Assembly (NCBI RefSeq): GCF_900187385.1
Contig: NZ_FYEY01000001.1
Coordinates: 3,844,001 to 3,908,000, forward strand
Length of the DNA: 64,000 bases
From: Streptomyces sp. 2114.4
GTDB taxonomy: Bacteria; Actinomycetota; Actinomycetes; Streptomycetales; Streptomycetaceae
Direction: 5' to 3'
Below, in pieces: positions 62,989 through 64,000 of this stretch. Numbering within the stretch: the stretch's first letter is position 1; every line of letters starts with the position of its first letter. The position numbers were made by a program, and so were the translations under genes. Under the pieces are notes generated by a model, which saw only the letters and a program-made list of their open reading frames with translations, had not been told where the DNA came from and searched no databases.

Positions 62989-64000
62989 ATGACCGAGCAC
63001 GCCCACAGCCACGGGCACAGCCACAGCCACGCCCACGGGGTCGCACCGGACGCCGACCGGCGCTGGCTGCGCAGTGCGCTCGTGCTGCTCACCGCATACA
63101 TGGCGGTCGAGGTCGTCATCGGTGTCCTGGCGCAGTCCCTGGCACTGATCTCGGACGCCGCCCATATGCTCACCGACGCGGTCTCGATCGTGCTGGCCCT
63201 GGTCGCGATGCGGCTGGCGGCGCGGCCCGCGCGTGGCGGGTACACCTACGGCCTCAAGCGCGCCGAAATCCTCTCCGCACAGGCCAACGGCATCACCTTG
63301 CTGCTGCTGTCGGTCTGGCTGGGGTACGAGGCGGTCCAGCGGCTGATCTCGCCGCCCGCGGTGACCGGCGGGCTGGTGCTGGTCACCGCGCTGTCCGGGA
63401 TCGTGGTGAACCTGATCTGCACCTGGCTGCTGTCCCGCGCCAACCGCTCCAGCCTGAACGTCGAGGGCGCCTACCAGCACATCCTCACCGACCTGTTCGG
63501 CTTCGTCGCCACCGCGCTCGCCGGTCTGATCGTGCTGACGACGGGCTTCGAGCGGGCGGATGCGATCGCCTCGCTGGTGGTCGTCGCGCTGATGCTGCGG
63601 GCCGGTACGGGGCTGGTGCGCGAATCCGGGCGGATCTTCATGGAGGCCGCACCGGCCGGTGTGGACCCGGACGCGCTGGGCGAGCGTCTGGTCGCCACGG
63701 ACGAGGTCGTCGAGGTGCACGATCTGCACATCTGGCAGATCACCTCCGGGCAGCCGGCGCTCTCCGCGCACATCCTGGTGGCGCCGGGCGGCGACTGCCA
63801 CAAGGTCCGCCGCGGTCTGCAGGAGCTGCTGAGCGGCGAGTACGGCATCAGCCACGCCACCCTCCAGGTCGACCACGTCGGCGCACAGGGCTCGCCCGAT
63901 GACGTGCTGACACTGGGTCAGCGGCCCGGCGCCGACGCGCAGGAGGAGGCCGGCCATTGCGAGGACTCCCACGGCCCGGTGCACCGGTCGGGACCGCACC
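62989..64000 (+). CDS. CDF-family cation efflux protein, 3' end off the edge
   Basis: Proton-driven zinc/cobalt exporter. A His-rich N-terminus (HAHSHGHSHSHAHG) binds metal. Six helices include SLALISDAAHMLTDAVSIVL (the HxxxD site) and YQHILTDLFGFVATAL. A cytoplasmic domain ends the visible part with EVHDLHIWQITSGQPALSAH. ATG 62989 has GGAAGGAG upstream. The frame is open at base 64000, so a few C-terminal residues are missing. Cobalt export would fit the cob context, but metal specificity is unknown. Confidence 0.92.
   Translation, partial: MTEHAHSHGHSHSHAHGVAPDADRRWLRSALVLLTAYMAVEVVIGVLAQSLALISDAAHMLTDAVSIVLALVAMRLAARPARGGYTYGLKRAEILSAQANGITLLLLSVWLGYEAVQRLISPPAVTGGLVLVTALSGIVVNLICTWLLSRANRSSLNVEGAYQHILTDLFGFVATALAGLIVLTTGFERADAIASLVVVALMLRAGTGLVRESGRIFMEAAPAGVDPDALGERLVATDEVVEVHDLHIWQITSGQPALSAHILVAPGGDCHKVRRGLQELLSGEYGISHATLQVDHVGAQGSPDDVLTLGQRPGADAQEEAGHCEDSHGPVHRSGPH

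Overview
The window is chromosomal DNA from a Streptomyces-like actinomycete. The evidence is very high GC with near-saturated G/C third codon positions, frequent GTG starts with GGAGG-type ribosome sites, stop/start overlaps (ATGA, GTGA), XRE/DUF397 regulator loci and ScParB-type parS palindromes. About 60 genes are visible. The first gene (MptB-like mannosyltransferase) and the last (CDF metal exporter) run off the ends.

Layout: 1-13.7 kb holds housekeeping and surface functions: a secreted TAP-like peptidase, a PP2C phosphatase, an M50/CBS membrane protease, two convergent paralogous Asn-rich secreted proteins, an Rpf/LysM resuscitation factor with a structured leader, a degenerate phosphopantetheinyl-transferase-like protein, a two-component system whose kinase looks frameshifted, and an XRE/TPR regulator with an acetyltransferase. 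13.8-34.6 kb is the standout: a ribosomal-peptide/fatty-acid hybrid locus. One minus-strand operon runs ketosynthase, GNAT acyltransferase, class III lanthipeptide synthetase (LanKC), three tandem genes for an identical 28-residue precursor ending GSTISGGC, then an FAD/NAD(P) protein. Around it are an ACP, FabI, a MaoC-type dehydratase, an acyl-adenylating ligase, a TPP enzyme plus an aldehyde dehydrogenase, a degenerate PPTase-like protein, an orphan ABC-2 permease and two XRE/TPR regulators. I infer a lipolanthine/goadvionin-type lipopeptide: acyl chain built on the ACP, peptide cyclised by LanKC, and the two joined by the GNAT enzyme. TGACT/AGTCA half-sites recur in the promoter regions and are candidate operators.

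34.6-46.5 kb: a near-consensus parS next to a 17-bp tandem array, a DrrAB-like ABC exporter with its NarL-type two-component system, a perfect parS inside a 30-bp palindrome, a fatty acyl desaturase operon, a BlaI-type repressor beside a remnant of its M56 metalloprotease partner (catalytic middle deleted) with two matching BlaI operators, an LCP-family wall-polymer ligase, and small zinc-finger or DUF proteins. 46.7-62.3 kb is a cobalamin (corrin) cluster: cobN and cobG-cobH-cobIJ diverge around a cobalamin riboswitch, followed by cobK/cbiD and cobM/cobL. It is interrupted by a WhiJ-like regulator with two duplicated DUF397 genes and by an orphan double-glycine-leader peptide gene. The window ends with a small membrane protein and a CDF exporter.

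All family assignments come from reading motifs by eye. No database search, structure prediction or expression data were available.
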